DNA from: Lachnospiraceae bacterium UBA7086
GTDB lineage: Bacteria; Bacillota; Clostridia; Lachnospirales; Lachnospiraceae
Direction: 5' to 3'
NCBI GenBank assembly: GCA_002492525.1
Contig: DKZA01000040.1
Span: 1 to 64,000 of the forward strand
Length of the DNA: 64,000 nt
Below the pieces are notes generated by a model. It made no database searches. It saw nothing but the letters and a program-made list of their open reading frames with translations, and had not been told where the DNA came from. Shown one piece after another: positions 1 to 8,729 of the stretch. The translations under genes and the position numbers were made by a program. The first letter of the stretch is position 1; each line of letters begins with the position of its first letter.

Positions 1-49
1 CAAAAAAAGGTTGAAATTTTTAATGGAGTGAAAAATTCAAAAATAACTG

Positions 50-78
50 TTGACACATGAATTAATTTGCTGTATCAT
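50..78 (+). promoter_or_regulatory. Sigma-A promoter of the metG T-box transcript
   Basis: A consensus -35 box TTGACA (50-55) lies 17 bases before a -10 box TATCAT (73-78). Transcription would start near 85 and run through the T-box leader into the methionyl-tRNA synthetase gene. The near-ideal boxes and spacing suggest strong initiation, so control would come mainly from termination in the leader. Confidence 0.8.
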
Positions 79-84
79 GACAAA

Positions 85-379
85 ATATATCAAAGGCTAT
101 GAAGAGAAGAGTAAGTAGTTAGATATGTTACAGAGAACCTGATAAGGTGAGAACAGGCGCAAAAGGAACTACTGAAAATGGTCTCGGAGCTGCGTACCGA
201 AGCTGTTATGCCAAGGCTGCGACGGGTGCACCCGTTATAGTGATAGACTATCGATGAATCATTTCTCATCCGTAGTTGATAAGGCTTATGTCGTGAGGTA
301 TAAGTGAATTTAGGGTGGTAACACGAAGCTGATGCTCTCGTCCCTGAAAAAGAAATTTTTCAGAGAGGAGGGTTTTTTT
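85..379 (+). promoter_or_regulatory. T-box riboswitch leader of metG, probably methionine-specific
   Basis: The conserved T-box sequence AGGGTGGTAACACG is at 312-325. It is followed by a terminator hairpin whose core is CTGAAAAA (344-351) and TTTTTCAG (356-363), with a T-run at 373-379. Upstream, AGTAGTT (near 115-121) can pair with AACTACT (near 167-173) to form the base of Stem I, and an ATG triplet at 178-180 is a candidate specifier. In T-box leaders uncharged tRNA pairs with the specifier and the T-box bulge and prevents termination. Methionine specificity is supported by the downstream gene. The exact specifier was not proven by folding. Confidence 0.88.
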
Positions 380-433
380 CGTACAAAAAAAGAAGTTATC
401 ACTATAAAATGGAAAGGAAATGAGGTATGTAAA

Positions 434-2062
434 ATGAGACAAATATTAATTGGCGGTGCATGGCCATATGCAAATGGTTCATTGCACATAGGACATATTG
501 CAGGATTATTACCGGGAGATGTGTTGGCAAGATATCACAGAGCAATAGGGGACAAAGTATATTTTGTTTCGGGAAGTGATTGTCATGGTACCCCTGTAGC
601 AATCAGAGCAAAACAAGAAAACAAAACACCGCAAGAGGTCAGTGACTTTTATCATGAAGAGTTTGCAGAGTGCTTTGCGCGATTAGGATTTAGTTATGAT
701 GCCTATATTAAAACATCTGCAAAGGAGCATAAAGATTTTGTGAGAGAGTTTCATAGGAAATTGTATGAAAGTCCATATGTGTACGAAAAGGAAGCTCCGC
801 AGGCTTATTGTGAAAGTTGTAAGACATTTCTGGCAGATCGTTTTGTATTAGGGAAATGCCCTCAATGTGGAAGTGATACCAGAGGCGATCAATGTGATTC
901 TTGTGGTACCGTTTTAGAACCGGAAACACTTATAGAACCTAAATGTGCTGTATGCGGAAAGACAATTGCTTTCAAAAACTCTACCCATTTGTACATTGCT
1001 ATTTCAAAGCTGCGCTCAGAGTTAGAAGCACTGGTTGAAAATCATCCTGAATGGCGCAAAAATGCCATTGCATTTACAAAGCGATACATTAACGAAGGAT
1101 TAAGAGACAGAGCACTGACCAGAGATTTGGATTGGGGAATAAGCGTACCTAAGGAGGGATATGAAAATAAAACAATTTATATATGGGCGGAAAATGTATT
1201 AGGTTATCTATCAGCAAGCAGGGTGACTGTTGGAGAGAATACAAATGCTTTTGCCAGGTTATGGGGAAAAGATGCCAAACATTATTATGTGCATGGAAAG
1301 GATAATATTCCATTCCATACTATTATATTACCAGCACTATTGCTGGGAAACGGGGAAGCATGGCATTTACCGGATCAGATTGTGTCCAGTGAGTATTTGA
1401 CTTTGGAAGGCAGGAAAATATCTACAAGTCAAAATTATGCAATATGGGTGAAGGATTTGTTAGATAATTATGAAGCCGATTCTATTCGATATTTTTTTAT
1501 TGCAAATGGCCCTGAGAAAAAGGATGCAGATTTTTCGTGGAGAGAATATGTTCGTAATCATAACGGCGAATTGCTTGGAGCATATGGAAATTTTGTGAAT
1601 CGGACATTGGCATTTATAGAAAAATATTGTGATGGTGTTGTCCCCCAGGGAAACAATAATATGGAATTGGAGAATCAAATAGATCGTCTGTATATCGCTG
1701 TAGGAAAGCTTATAGAAAGTGGATATTTTAAGGATGCGATCAATGAGATTTTTGATTTTGTAAGAAATGCAAATAAGTTTTTTGATGCAGAGCAGCCCTG
1801 GATTACACGAAATACTGATAAAATTGCTTGCGATAACACACTTTATCAATGTGTGCAGATCATAGCAAACTTAGCAGTTTTGCTTTCGCCTTTTTTGCCT
1901 TTTTCTTCGGAAAAAGTACTGAAATGGCTGCATATAAGTAACAAGTGGGAAAGGCAGCATGTTGCAAGCGGCTATTTGCTTCCGGAGGTTGAAATATTGT
2001 TCCAGAGGATTGATAAGAAAGTAATTGAGAAAGAAACAGAAAAATTAAAGGCTGTTTTATAG
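434..2062 (+). CDS. metG: Methionyl-tRNA synthetase, double zinc-knuckle type
   Basis: Cytoplasmic class I synthetase that charges tRNA-Met. The HIGH signature is in SLHIGHIAG near residue 19, and the second signature reads KISTS (in LEGRKISTSQ) rather than KMSKS. Four CxxC pairs (CESC, CPQC, CDSC, CAVC) make the double zinc knuckle of the E. coli/archaeal-like class. At about 542 residues it lacks the C-terminal EMAP-like dimerisation domain. The start at 434 is chosen because an in-frame ATG upstream lies inside the T-box terminator and AGGAAATGAGG precedes 434. The gene is visibly more AT-rich than the genes to its right. It may be a second, transferred MetRS; the family call is secure. 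Confidence 0.93.
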   Translation: MRQILIGGAWPYANGSLHIGHIAGLLPGDVLARYHRAIGDKVYFVSGSDCHGTPVAIRAKQENKTPQEVSDFYHEEFAECFARLGFSYDAYIKTSAKEHKDFVREFHRKLYESPYVYEKEAPQAYCESCKTFLADRFVLGKCPQCGSDTRGDQCDSCGTVLEPETLIEPKCAVCGKTIAFKNSTHLYIAISKLRSELEALVENHPEWRKNAIAFTKRYINEGLRDRALTRDLDWGISVPKEGYENKTIYIWAENVLGYLSASRVTVGENTNAFARLWGKDAKHYYVHGKDNIPFHTIILPALLLGNGEAWHLPDQIVSSEYLTLEGRKISTSQNYAIWVKDLLDNYEADSIRYFFIANGPEKKDADFSWREYVRNHNGELLGAYGNFVNRTLAFIEKYCDGVVPQGNNNMELENQIDRLYIAVGKLIESGYFKDAINEIFDFVRNANKFFDAEQPWITRNTDKIACDNTLYQCVQIIANLAVLLSPFLPFSSEKVLKWLHISNKWERQHVASGYLLPEVEILFQRIDKKVIEKETEKLKAVL

Positions 2063-2079
2063 CGGAAAGGAACTGCAGA

Positions 2080-2106
2080 TGAAGGGGCAATCATCTCGCC
2101 CCTTCA
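2080..2106 (+). terminator. Hairpin after metG, weak terminator
   Basis: TGAAGGGGC (2080-2088) pairs perfectly with GCCCCTTCA (2098-2106) across a 9-base loop, 17 bases after the metG stop. No long T-run follows, so termination may be inefficient. Confidence 0.5.
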
Positions 2107-2162
2107 TGTCTGTTTCGGTTTTGGGAAAATTTTCATCAAAATGCATTGGCACCGATACAGCC

Positions 2163-2186
2163 GAGATTCGCCCGCAGGCGAATCTC
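2163..2186. repeat. Perfect 10-bp inverted repeat between convergent genes
   Basis: GAGATTCGCC (2163-2172) and GGCGAATCTC (2177-2186) are perfect complements around a 4-base loop. The hairpin lies between the ends of metG and the convergent permease gene. It could be a bidirectional terminator or a small dispersed repeat; no T-run is obvious on either side. Confidence 0.5.
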
Positions 2187-2214
2187 GAGGAGATAATTCC
2201 TCCGGAATTTTCTC

Positions 2215-4704
2215 CTATTCTTGGCTCCTGATTCTTTCAATCAAGCTCTCCTTTTCCACTTTTTTATTGATGTAAAGTGTTATTGCGGTCTGGCCGCCAA
2301 GCAATACCAGCACAAGAAGGATGGTTTCTAAAAGCGGAAAGTGATAGCTGGTTAAACTCATAAAGTGCATTTTCTTGGCATAGACAAAGAACAGATATCC
2401 GAATACATGCCCAAGTGTTGCGCTGATGAAAAGAGTACCGACAGTAAAGAACATACCTTCTGCGGATAACATACGGACAAGCTGTCTGTTGGAAAGTCCC
2501 AGTGCCTGCAGGATTCCCAGTTCCCTCTTGCGGGTAATGACACTGGTGATCATCGTATTAATCAGATTCATAAAACCGATTACGGCGATCAGCACAAGAA
2601 TCAAATATACTGGATATTTGGTCAGACTTATACCGGCACGCCCGATGGACATCTCCTCGTCCAGGGAATAGAGGGTAAAGTGTTCATTTTTTGCTACAAT
2701 ATCCTGAAGTGTTTTTTTAACATTGTCATATTGTGCATTGTTGACATGTAAATAGATGTCTGTGGTGGGATCATAAGTCAGGCCCAGATTGTCCCAGCTG
2801 TCTTTGGTCATGATAACGAGAGCATCGTAATTTTCCGGCTGAGACAGTGCTGTCAGGGTCACGGTAAATGGAATTTCCCGGTCGCCGTCATGGAGTGTCA
2901 GAGGAAACACATCTCCCAGAGCAAGTCCATAGATATCAAAGGAATATGCATGGGTATAGATGACTTCATTGTTGGCAGTCATGCGGTCATAGTCGATATC
3001 GCCGGATACAAGCTCTTCGTTCAGTGCAGGAATATCTTCTCTGGTAAAATAAGAGAGCGATAAACGGTTATCGGCGTCTTCATAGAGGGCAGATTCTATG
3101 TCCGTGGAGGAGAGGATGTTGCCGGGGGCGCGTTTTACGGATTCTACGCCATCTATGGAGGAAAGCTGTTCCAGAAAAGATTCGTTAAAGTAATCCTGTT
3201 GGACGAGCATGTCCAGATTATTTTCCGGATATTCTTTATCGTGATGAGAATAGTCCAATGAAATACGAAATTCACCTTCTTGTATACTGCGCCTTGCCAG
3301 ATCTTCCGCACGGCAGCTGTTTAATACGGCGGCTACGCAGATAAAGAGCACGCTGCTTAAGCCCATGGTAAACATGGTAACAACGGTACGTCTCCTGTTA
3401 CGGGAAAGATTGGCCCAGGTCAGGGTGGAAACTTTCACGGTATGATGTCCCTTCCGGCTTTTGCAGTCGGTAGTGTTTTCCTGATAACGGATTGCCTCTG
3501 CCGGAGATACCTTTCCGGCCATACGGATAGGTTTCAACAGGGAAACACATACTGTGATAAGCACGGCTGCCGCTGTTATCAACAGGAATGGCAGAGAAAA
3601 CATATGGAGCTGATTGCTAAGGCCCTTCAAATGATCGAGCTGGCCGGATTCCAGTGCGGTGGCATTAAGGGCCCGTATGACCTGAGGGAACAGGAAGTAA
3701 GGCAGAAGATAACCGATCAACAATCCCAATGGAATTGCAAACACACAGACGATTCCCCCTTGGAAGAAGAGCAGCCTGCCAATCTGCCGCCTGGAGGCGC
3801 CGAGGGCTTTCAGCTTACCGATTTCCTGCACATCTGTGATAACCCCCACATAATAAATACTGTAGATTACCAGTGTGGAGAACAGGATTACAACCAGACT
3901 GATGACAGCTATGATGGCAAAGGTATCTGTGTCGGGAGTGGTCATGGTGAACAGATATTCTTTATTGCATGAGATCTGTTCCTCATCCAGTCCGATATCT
4001 GAGGCGGTACTGTTGATTTTATCCTCTATTTCATCATAAGAGAGCATATCCTCTCCATAGACACGCAGATAGGCGGTCGGATCTGCCTCATAAAGTCCGG
4101 CTTCTGCATACGATGTAAGAAGGGCCTTGGAAACATAGGCTCCCCAGACAATGCGGCTGTCGGAAATGACGGTGGAAACATCTCGATCGATAAGCAAGCC
4201 GCTGATGGTAAATTCTCTGGTTTGGATTTCGCCTTTGCCATTTACCCGGAAAGAGAGAGTTACCTTACCGCCCACAACGGGTTCTGCGCCGATACGTTCA
4301 AAAAAGGAGGGCAGAGAACAGATTTCATCTTCCTTTTCAGGGAAATGACCCTCTGTAAGTTCTAAGTTGCTAAAATAGATGCCATCTTTTACCGGCTCAT
4401 AATAATTCAGGGAACCGTTCATTTTACCGTTTATAATCTGGGCAAAACTCTCAATCGTAGTCAAAGATTCCACTTGAATATGTTTTGACAGGACAGGTAG
4501 CTGTCCGGGTTCTTCGAGCCGGAAAACGGCATGATAATTTGATTGCGCCAGCGCGAGCTGCCGGTTCATGTCAAGCATGGCAAAGCCGCTGGTACCGATG
4601 GCCATTAACAGCATTGTGGTAAGCATGATGGCAATGCCGGTCAGCAGCGTACGGCTTTTATGATAGCGGAGCTTACTCAGAGCCATACGAAAAATCATGT
4701 TCAT
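2215..4704 (-). CDS. ABC transporter permease with two FtsX domains
   Basis: Integral membrane permease of a MacB/LolC-like ABC exporter, about 829 residues. One transmembrane helix lies near residues 20-40, followed by a large extracellular domain. A first FtsX block with several helices lies near 260-390, another helix near 445-465 begins the second half, and a second FtsX block fills about 705-825. The duplicated architecture is typical of peptide, bacitracin or lipoprotein-linked exporters in Firmicutes. The start at 4704 is preferred: GGTGGAG sits just before it and the upstream ATPase stop is one base away, indicating translational coupling. It is the last gene of a regulator-kinase-ATPase-permease set. 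Export or sensing of a cell-envelope-active peptide is plausible; the substrate is not visible. Confidence 0.85.
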   Translation of the reverse strand: MNMIFRMALSKLRYHKSRTLLTGIAIMLTTMLLMAIGTSGFAMLDMNRQLALAQSNYHAVFRLEEPGQLPVLSKHIQVESLTTIESFAQIINGKMNGSLNYYEPVKDGIYFSNLELTEGHFPEKEDEICSLPSFFERIGAEPVVGGKVTLSFRVNGKGEIQTREFTISGLLIDRDVSTVISDSRIVWGAYVSKALLTSYAEAGLYEADPTAYLRVYGEDMLSYDEIEDKINSTASDIGLDEEQISCNKEYLFTMTTPDTDTFAIIAVISLVVILFSTLVIYSIYYVGVITDVQEIGKLKALGASRRQIGRLLFFQGGIVCVFAIPLGLLIGYLLPYFLFPQVIRALNATALESGQLDHLKGLSNQLHMFSLPFLLITAAAVLITVCVSLLKPIRMAGKVSPAEAIRYQENTTDCKSRKGHHTVKVSTLTWANLSRNRRRTVVTMFTMGLSSVLFICVAAVLNSCRAEDLARRSIQEGEFRISLDYSHHDKEYPENNLDMLVQQDYFNESFLEQLSSIDGVESVKRAPGNILSSTDIESALYEDADNRLSLSYFTREDIPALNEELVSGDIDYDRMTANNEVIYTHAYSFDIYGLALGDVFPLTLHDGDREIPFTVTLTALSQPENYDALVIMTKDSWDNLGLTYDPTTDIYLHVNNAQYDNVKKTLQDIVAKNEHFTLYSLDEEMSIGRAGISLTKYPVYLILVLIAVIGFMNLINTMITSVITRKRELGILQALGLSNRQLVRMLSAEGMFFTVGTLFISATLGHVFGYLFFVYAKKMHFMSLTSYHFPLLETILLVLVLLGGQTAITLYINKKVEKESLIERIRSQE

Positions 4705-4705
4705 T

Positions 4706-5386
4706 TCACTCCACCACCTTTCCGTCGGCAATCATCACAGTACGGTCGGCCATCTGGGCAATTTCCTCGTTATGCGTAATGACTACCAGGGTCTGTCCGT
4801 ACTTTTTGGCAGAAGCCTTTAAGAGCGCCATCACCTCATCCCCGGTCTTGGTGTCCAGGTTACCGGTGGGTTCGTCGGCCAGAATGATAGATGGTTTGGC
4901 GGCGATTGCCCTGGCGATGGCACAGCGTTGCTGCTGACCGCCGGAAAGGGTGTTGGGGAGGTTCTTTATCTTGTTATCCAGTCCCAGTGTTTTCACGATA
5001 TCCTGGATAAAAGAGGTATCTATTTCTTTGTTGTCCAATCCTAACGGAAGGACAATGTTTTCCCATACGTTTAATGAGGGAATAAGATTATAAGATTGGA
5101 AGATAAAGCCGATTTTGCGGCGGCGGATCTGGGAGAGCCGGTTTTCCTTAAAAGAAGATATATTTTCACCATCCAGCCATACGCTGCCGGAAGTCGGATT
5201 GTCCAGGGCCCCCAGCATATGGAGCAGCGTGGATTTGCCGCTTCCTGATTTTCCTACGATGGATAAGAATTCACCCTGTTTGATTGCAAGGTTTACACAA
5301 TCTACGGCTTTGACCAGATTGTCTCCGGCTCCGTAGTATTTGCATAAGTTTTCTGTTTTCAAAATGATGTTGGAGTGTTCATTCAT
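4706..5386 (-). CDS. ABC transporter ATP-binding protein (MacB/LolD-like)
   Basis: ATPase of about 226 residues partnering the FtsX permease that follows. Walker A is GKSGSGKST, the signature is LSGGQQQR, Walker B is IILADEPTG, and the H-loop is in VVITHNEE. This is the standard LolD/MacB/BceA layout. The start at 5386 (MNEHSNII) is used; the reading frame extends upstream but without family similarity, and AAAGGCAGG precedes this ATG. The stop is one base from the permease start. A gap of about 170 bases separates it from the kinase gene, and that gap carries three 11-bp repeats that may bind the cognate regulator. Confidence 0.9.
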   Translation of the reverse strand: MNEHSNIILKTENLCKYYGAGDNLVKAVDCVNLAIKQGEFLSIVGKSGSGKSTLLHMLGALDNPTSGSVWLDGENISSFKENRLSQIRRRKIGFIFQSYNLIPSLNVWENIVLPLGLDNKEIDTSFIQDIVKTLGLDNKIKNLPNTLSGGQQQRCAIARAIAAKPSIILADEPTGNLDTKTGDEVMALLKASAKKYGQTLVVITHNEEIAQMADRTVMIADGKVVE

Positions 5387-5483
5387 AAATATAAGCCTGC
5401 CTTTCCAATGCCGTGTCGGTATGGCAGATAGAAATATCTGCAAAGCTATTTGTCTGCCTGCACGGCATGTCTGTTATAGATAC

Positions 5484-5516
5484 AGCGTAAGACAGAAATC
5501 TTACAGGAGTCTTACA
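5484..5516 (-). promoter_or_regulatory. Three 11-bp-spaced repeats, candidate response-regulator site
   Basis: On the minus strand TGTAAGACTCC, TGTAAGATTTC and TGTCTTACGCT follow one another with an exact 11-base period. The first two share TGTAAGA; the third carries the inverted half GTCTTAC. TATAAC a little downstream could be a -10 box, with no good -35 box, which fits an activated promoter. OmpR-family regulators commonly bind direct repeats spaced by about one helical turn. Confidence 0.5.
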
Positions 5517-5560
5517 AAATAAAAATTTTTATAACATATGAAAATGGAGGCTGTATCAGA

Positions 5561-6850
5561 CTATTGCAATGCCAGATTCAGCGGAAGCTGTACCACAAAA
5601 ATACTCCCTTGTCTGAGGGATGGCTTTACCATAATGGAACCGCCCTGTTCTTCAAAGATTTTACGGCTCAGATACAGGCCGACGCCGGAGCCTTCACTTT
5701 GCTGTATAACAGGATGCGGACCGCGGTAAAAACGCTTAAATATTTTATTATATTCTTCTTTAGGGATACCGATGCCGGCATCTTCAATCTCTATGCGGAC
5801 GAAAGTGTAAAGCATATGAATCCGTATCATTATAGTGCTGCCCGCAGGAGAATATTTGACGGCATTATCTAAAATATTTACCAGTGCCTCGGCAGTCCAC
5901 TTTCGGTCCAAAAACAGAAAAGAGGAATCTTCTGGATTTCCGGCAGAGTCTTCGGACGGGTTGATTACTTCTACGGAAATATCTTTCTGCATGGCTTTGA
6001 CATAGACTGTGTTGACGGCATCGATCAGAATATCCGATAAGGAGGTCTTTTCCTGATGCAATGTGATTATGGAAGTCTCCAGGCGGGATATGTTAATCAG
6101 AGCCTCCATCAGAGATTCCAGTTTCGTCAGTTGCAGAGCGCATCTTTGTAAAAAGGCATTTTGCTCTTTGATGGATTCTGCTTCCATACTCATGGTAAGG
6201 CAGTTTTTGAGAGCGCTGACCGGTGTTTTGAGCTGATGGGAAATATCTGTCACCAGTGTTTTGGTATTGTCCCGTTCTTCTGAGAGCGCCTGCGTTTTTA
6301 GCCTCAGTTTGTGCCCCAGTTTAAGAAAGGTGTCAAGAAAGGACTCATCACAGACCTGCCGTATTTCTTCGCTATGTTCCAGAAAAGAATAATCCTCTGA
6401 CAGAAATTGTTCTAATATATTCTGAAGCCATTTCTCCTGCAACTTACGGTTCCGGTCAAGAAGATGGAAACAGACTGTGAAGATGATAAGAGATATAAGC
6501 AGAAAAAACAGTATCAGAAACAGAAACGCCCCTAATGAACTGCGATACTGCGTGTCTTCATACATGGTCAGAGACTCCCGGTATCCATATTGCTTAAGTG
6601 TTGCAAAACCCTCTGCGAGATACGGATATGTTGTATCCTGCATGGCACTAAGAAGAGTGGACTCCATGGAAGGATCCTCTGAAAGCACGGCGCCGGTAAT
6701 GTTGCCAAGCTGCTTAAGCCTTTGTGTATACTGATGATTTAAAAACCCGAAGCCAAGAAAGCTTATGAATAAAGCAAAGAGGAGATAGATTCCTGCGGGA
6801 GGAAAGTATATTCTTTTTATAGAAATAAGTCCGTTCATACTTTTTTTCAT
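5561..6850 (-). CDS. Sensor histidine kinase
   Basis: Membrane kinase of 429 residues, partner of the OmpR-type regulator encoded just upstream. Helices at about 19-38 and 106-131 enclose an extracytoplasmic loop of about 65 residues. The HisKA box DISHQLKTP gives the phospho-acceptor His205. The N box is NILDNAVKYS near 325, G1 is DAGIGIP near 357, and G2 is SGVGLYL near 388. The start overlaps the regulator stop as ATGA. The loop is larger than in the intramembrane-sensing BceS kinases, so direct ligand binding outside the membrane is possible. It probably controls the adjacent ABC transporter; the signal is unknown. Confidence 0.92.
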   Translation of the reverse strand: MKKSMNGLISIKRIYFPPAGIYLLFALFISFLGFGFLNHQYTQRLKQLGNITGAVLSEDPSMESTLLSAMQDTTYPYLAEGFATLKQYGYRESLTMYEDTQYRSSLGAFLFLILFFLLISLIIFTVCFHLLDRNRKLQEKWLQNILEQFLSEDYSFLEHSEEIRQVCDESFLDTFLKLGHKLRLKTQALSEERDNTKTLVTDISHQLKTPVSALKNCLTMSMEAESIKEQNAFLQRCALQLTKLESLMEALINISRLETSIITLHQEKTSLSDILIDAVNTVYVKAMQKDISVEVINPSEDSAGNPEDSSFLFLDRKWTAEALVNILDNAVKYSPAGSTIMIRIHMLYTFVRIEIEDAGIGIPKEEYNKIFKRFYRGPHPVIQQSEGSGVGLYLSRKIFEEQGGSIMVKPSLRQGSIFVVQLPLNLALQ

Positions 6851-7539
6851 CGCTTCTCACAATTCCTTTCCCAGATATATCCCAATCCCCGGACATTTTT
6901 CAGTATGGAGGGAGAGGAGGGATCATCCTCTATTTTCTCCCGCAGCCGTCTGATATTGACGGAAAGCGTATTTTCATCTACAAAACTGCCGTCAATATCC
7001 CATATGGATTCCAATAACTGATTACGGGATAAGATATGCAGAGGATTGTTCATAAAAAAAGTCAGCAGAGAATATTCCCTGGCGGTCAGCGTAAGTGCCT
7101 GACCGTTCTTACAGACTCTTTTTTCTTCCGGATACAGAGTGATATCACCGGAGACAATACAGTGCGGGCTGTCTTTTGGGAAACGTTTCATAAGGGCGTT
7201 TACTTTGGAGATTAGCACATTCAAGGAGAAAGGTTTCGTAATGTAGTCGTCCGCACCTTGCGCGTAGCCGGCTACCATGTCTTCCTCCGTGTCAAGTGCC
7301 GTCAGAAAGAGAAATAAGATGTTACTGTCTTTTCTCACATGAGTACAAAAATCTAATCCGCTTCCATCCGGAAGGGTAATGTCACATATAATCAGAGAGA
7401 TATCACAGGTCTGATAGAAATTCTTGGCTTCCCTGACAGTGAAAGCACTGTGGACCGTATAGCCTTCTTTTTGCAGCTTTAAACTGACAGAGAGATTGAG
7501 GCTGTCATCGTCTTCCAAAAGTAAAATTTCCTGGGCCAT
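6847..7539 (-). CDS. OmpR-family response regulator
   Basis: DNA-binding regulator of 230 residues. The receiver domain has the acidic cluster EDDD at 9-12, phospho-acceptor Asp53 in ICDITLPDGS, and Lys102 in ITKPF. A winged-helix trans_reg_C domain fills about 130-225 (NTLSVNIRRLREKIEDD; VRGLGYIW at the end). AGGAAAGGAACTC precedes the ATG. It is the first gene of the four-gene unit and overlaps the kinase start by four bases. Its likely target is the repeat array ahead of the ABC ATPase at 5484-5516. Confidence 0.93.
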   Translation of the reverse strand: MAQEILLLEDDDSLNLSVSLKLQKEGYTVHSAFTVREAKNFYQTCDISLIICDITLPDGSGLDFCTHVRKDSNILFLFLTALDTEEDMVAGYAQGADDYITKPFSLNVLISKVNALMKRFPKDSPHCIVSGDITLYPEEKRVCKNGQALTLTAREYSLLTFFMNNPLHILSRNQLLESIWDIDGSFVDENTLSVNIRRLREKIEDDPSSPSILKNVRGLGYIWERNCEKR

Positions 7540-7766
7540 GAGAGTTCCTTTCCTTAAGTACGGTATATAGAATAAATAATTTATATATTTGTCATTTTAT
7601 CATATCATGAAAATATTTGCCGCAGAATCCGTTGGATTGTTGAGTAAAATGTTATGATCGGCTGTAGAACATATCATACCCGGAAGAGACATAAAATAGC
7701 ATAAGAGTTATTTTACATGTACGGTTCTGGTAAAAAGACAGAATCCGTGCAGAAATGAGGAATATC

Positions 7767-8489
7767 ATGTTAAATTATATCTGGGCTTTTATGATTTTAA
7801 TCGGAGTTGTATACGGCGCTTTTACAGGGAAAATGGCGGAAGTGACAAACGCAGCGCTGGATTCCGCCGGAGACGCCGTATCTTTGTGTATTACCATGAT
7901 CGGCGTTATGGCTCTGTGGGTGGGCCTTATGGAGATTGCGCAGAAGTCGGGATTGATTGCCAAACTGACACGGGGAATACAGCCCTTTATCAGTTTTCTC
8001 TTTCCAAGGATTCCCAAAGGGCATCCTGCCAGAGAATACATAGCGACAAATCTGATTGCTAATGTGCTGGGATTGGGTTGGGCCTGTACGCCGGCCGGGT
8101 TGAAGGCCATGGAGGAATTGGCGAAGCTGGAGGAGGAGAGAGGGACGGTGGGGTATGCGCAGGCGGACGGGATTGTTACGGGCGGCGGCGCGGAAGCGGT
8201 TGGCGGATGTGCAAAAGGAAGTACGATGGGCGGCATAGCCTTGAAGGGCAATTCGGTTGGGAGGGAACGAGGGAAGCGGGAGCGTGTTGCCAGCAATGAG
8301 ATGTGCACGTTTTTGATTTTGAATATTTCTTCTTTGCAGTTGATACCCGTTAATATGATCGCGTACAGAAGCCAGTACGGGAGCGTGAATCCGGCGGGGA
8401 TTATTGCGCCGGCGATTGTGGCGACGTTTGTTAGTACGGCGGTGGCGGTGGTGTATTGTAAGGGGAAGGATAGGAGGCGGAAGGTCTAA
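7767..8489 (+). CDS. spmA: Spore maturation protein A with Gly-rich insertion
   Basis: Membrane protein of the SpmA/nucleoside-recognition (Gate) family, which works with SpmB in spore core dehydration. Residues 1-115 match the family (GVMALWVGLMEIAQKSGL, FPRIPKGHPA, NLIANVLGLGWACTPAGLKAMEEL), and the C-terminal part does too (NEMCTFLILNISSLQLIPVN). Between them is an extra segment of about 45 residues rich in Gly and Ala (for example GGGAEAVGGCAKG). Bacillus SpmA is about 196 residues; this one is 240. The start at 7767 has GAGGAA five bases upstream; the in-frame ATG at 7755 has no such site. SpmB is not adjacent and lies at 34059. The insertion does not break the frame. Confidence 0.85.
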   Translation: MLNYIWAFMILIGVVYGAFTGKMAEVTNAALDSAGDAVSLCITMIGVMALWVGLMEIAQKSGLIAKLTRGIQPFISFLFPRIPKGHPAREYIATNLIANVLGLGWACTPAGLKAMEELAKLEEERGTVGYAQADGIVTGGGAEAVGGCAKGSTMGGIALKGNSVGRERGKRERVASNEMCTFLILNISSLQLIPVNMIAYRSQYGSVNPAGIIAPAIVATFVSTAVAVVYCKGKDRRRKV

Positions 8490-8551
8490 GGACTTTCCAC
8501 TTTTAACCTGTATTGCACGGAACAATAAAAGTTTTAGATATAACAGTTATT

Positions 8552-8590
8552 AAAAGCAGGGAGCCTTTATACGGCATATCCTGCTTTTTA
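8552..8590 (+). terminator. Rho-independent terminator after spmA
   Basis: AAAAGCAGG (8552-8560) pairs with CCTGCTTTT (8580-8588), followed by TTA. The 19-base loop is large. It closes the spmA transcript ahead of the LacI-family gene and resembles the terminator at 21772. Confidence 0.65.
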
Positions 8591-8657
8591 TATGCGTCAT
8601 TATATTTATCAGAATCCGGAAGCTTAAATATTCTTTATAAATCTCCAATAAAAAATC

Positions 8658-8686
8658 TTGACAAAATAGAATTGCAAATTTACAAT
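8658..8686 (+). promoter_or_regulatory. Sigma-A promoter of the LacI-family regulator
   Basis: TTGACA (8658-8663) and TACAAT (8681-8686) are separated by 17 bases. The operator at 8699-8712 lies just past the expected start site, placing the regulator under its own control. Confidence 0.8.
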
Positions 8687-8698
8687 AGAAATACAATA

Positions 8699-8712
8699 TG
8701 GTAGCGGTACCA
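8699..8712 (+). promoter_or_regulatory. LacI-type operator at the regulator gene
   Basis: TGGTAGCGGTACCA is a near-palindrome with a central CG step, as in LacI/GalR-family operators. It is the exact reverse complement of the 9789-9802 site before the glycoside hydrolase operon. Its place just downstream of the -10 box fits autorepression. Confidence 0.8.
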
Positions 8713-8729
8713 ATAAAGGGAGTGGGAAC

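Noticed and set aside
3442..3972. 176-codon plus-strand frame opposite the FtsX permease
   Set aside because: No domain, no ribosome-binding site, and fully inside a well-supported gene.
7775..8525. Two long minus-strand open frames opposite spmA
   Set aside because: They result from GC-rich codon structure of the opposite strand; neither has a recognisable domain or start signal.
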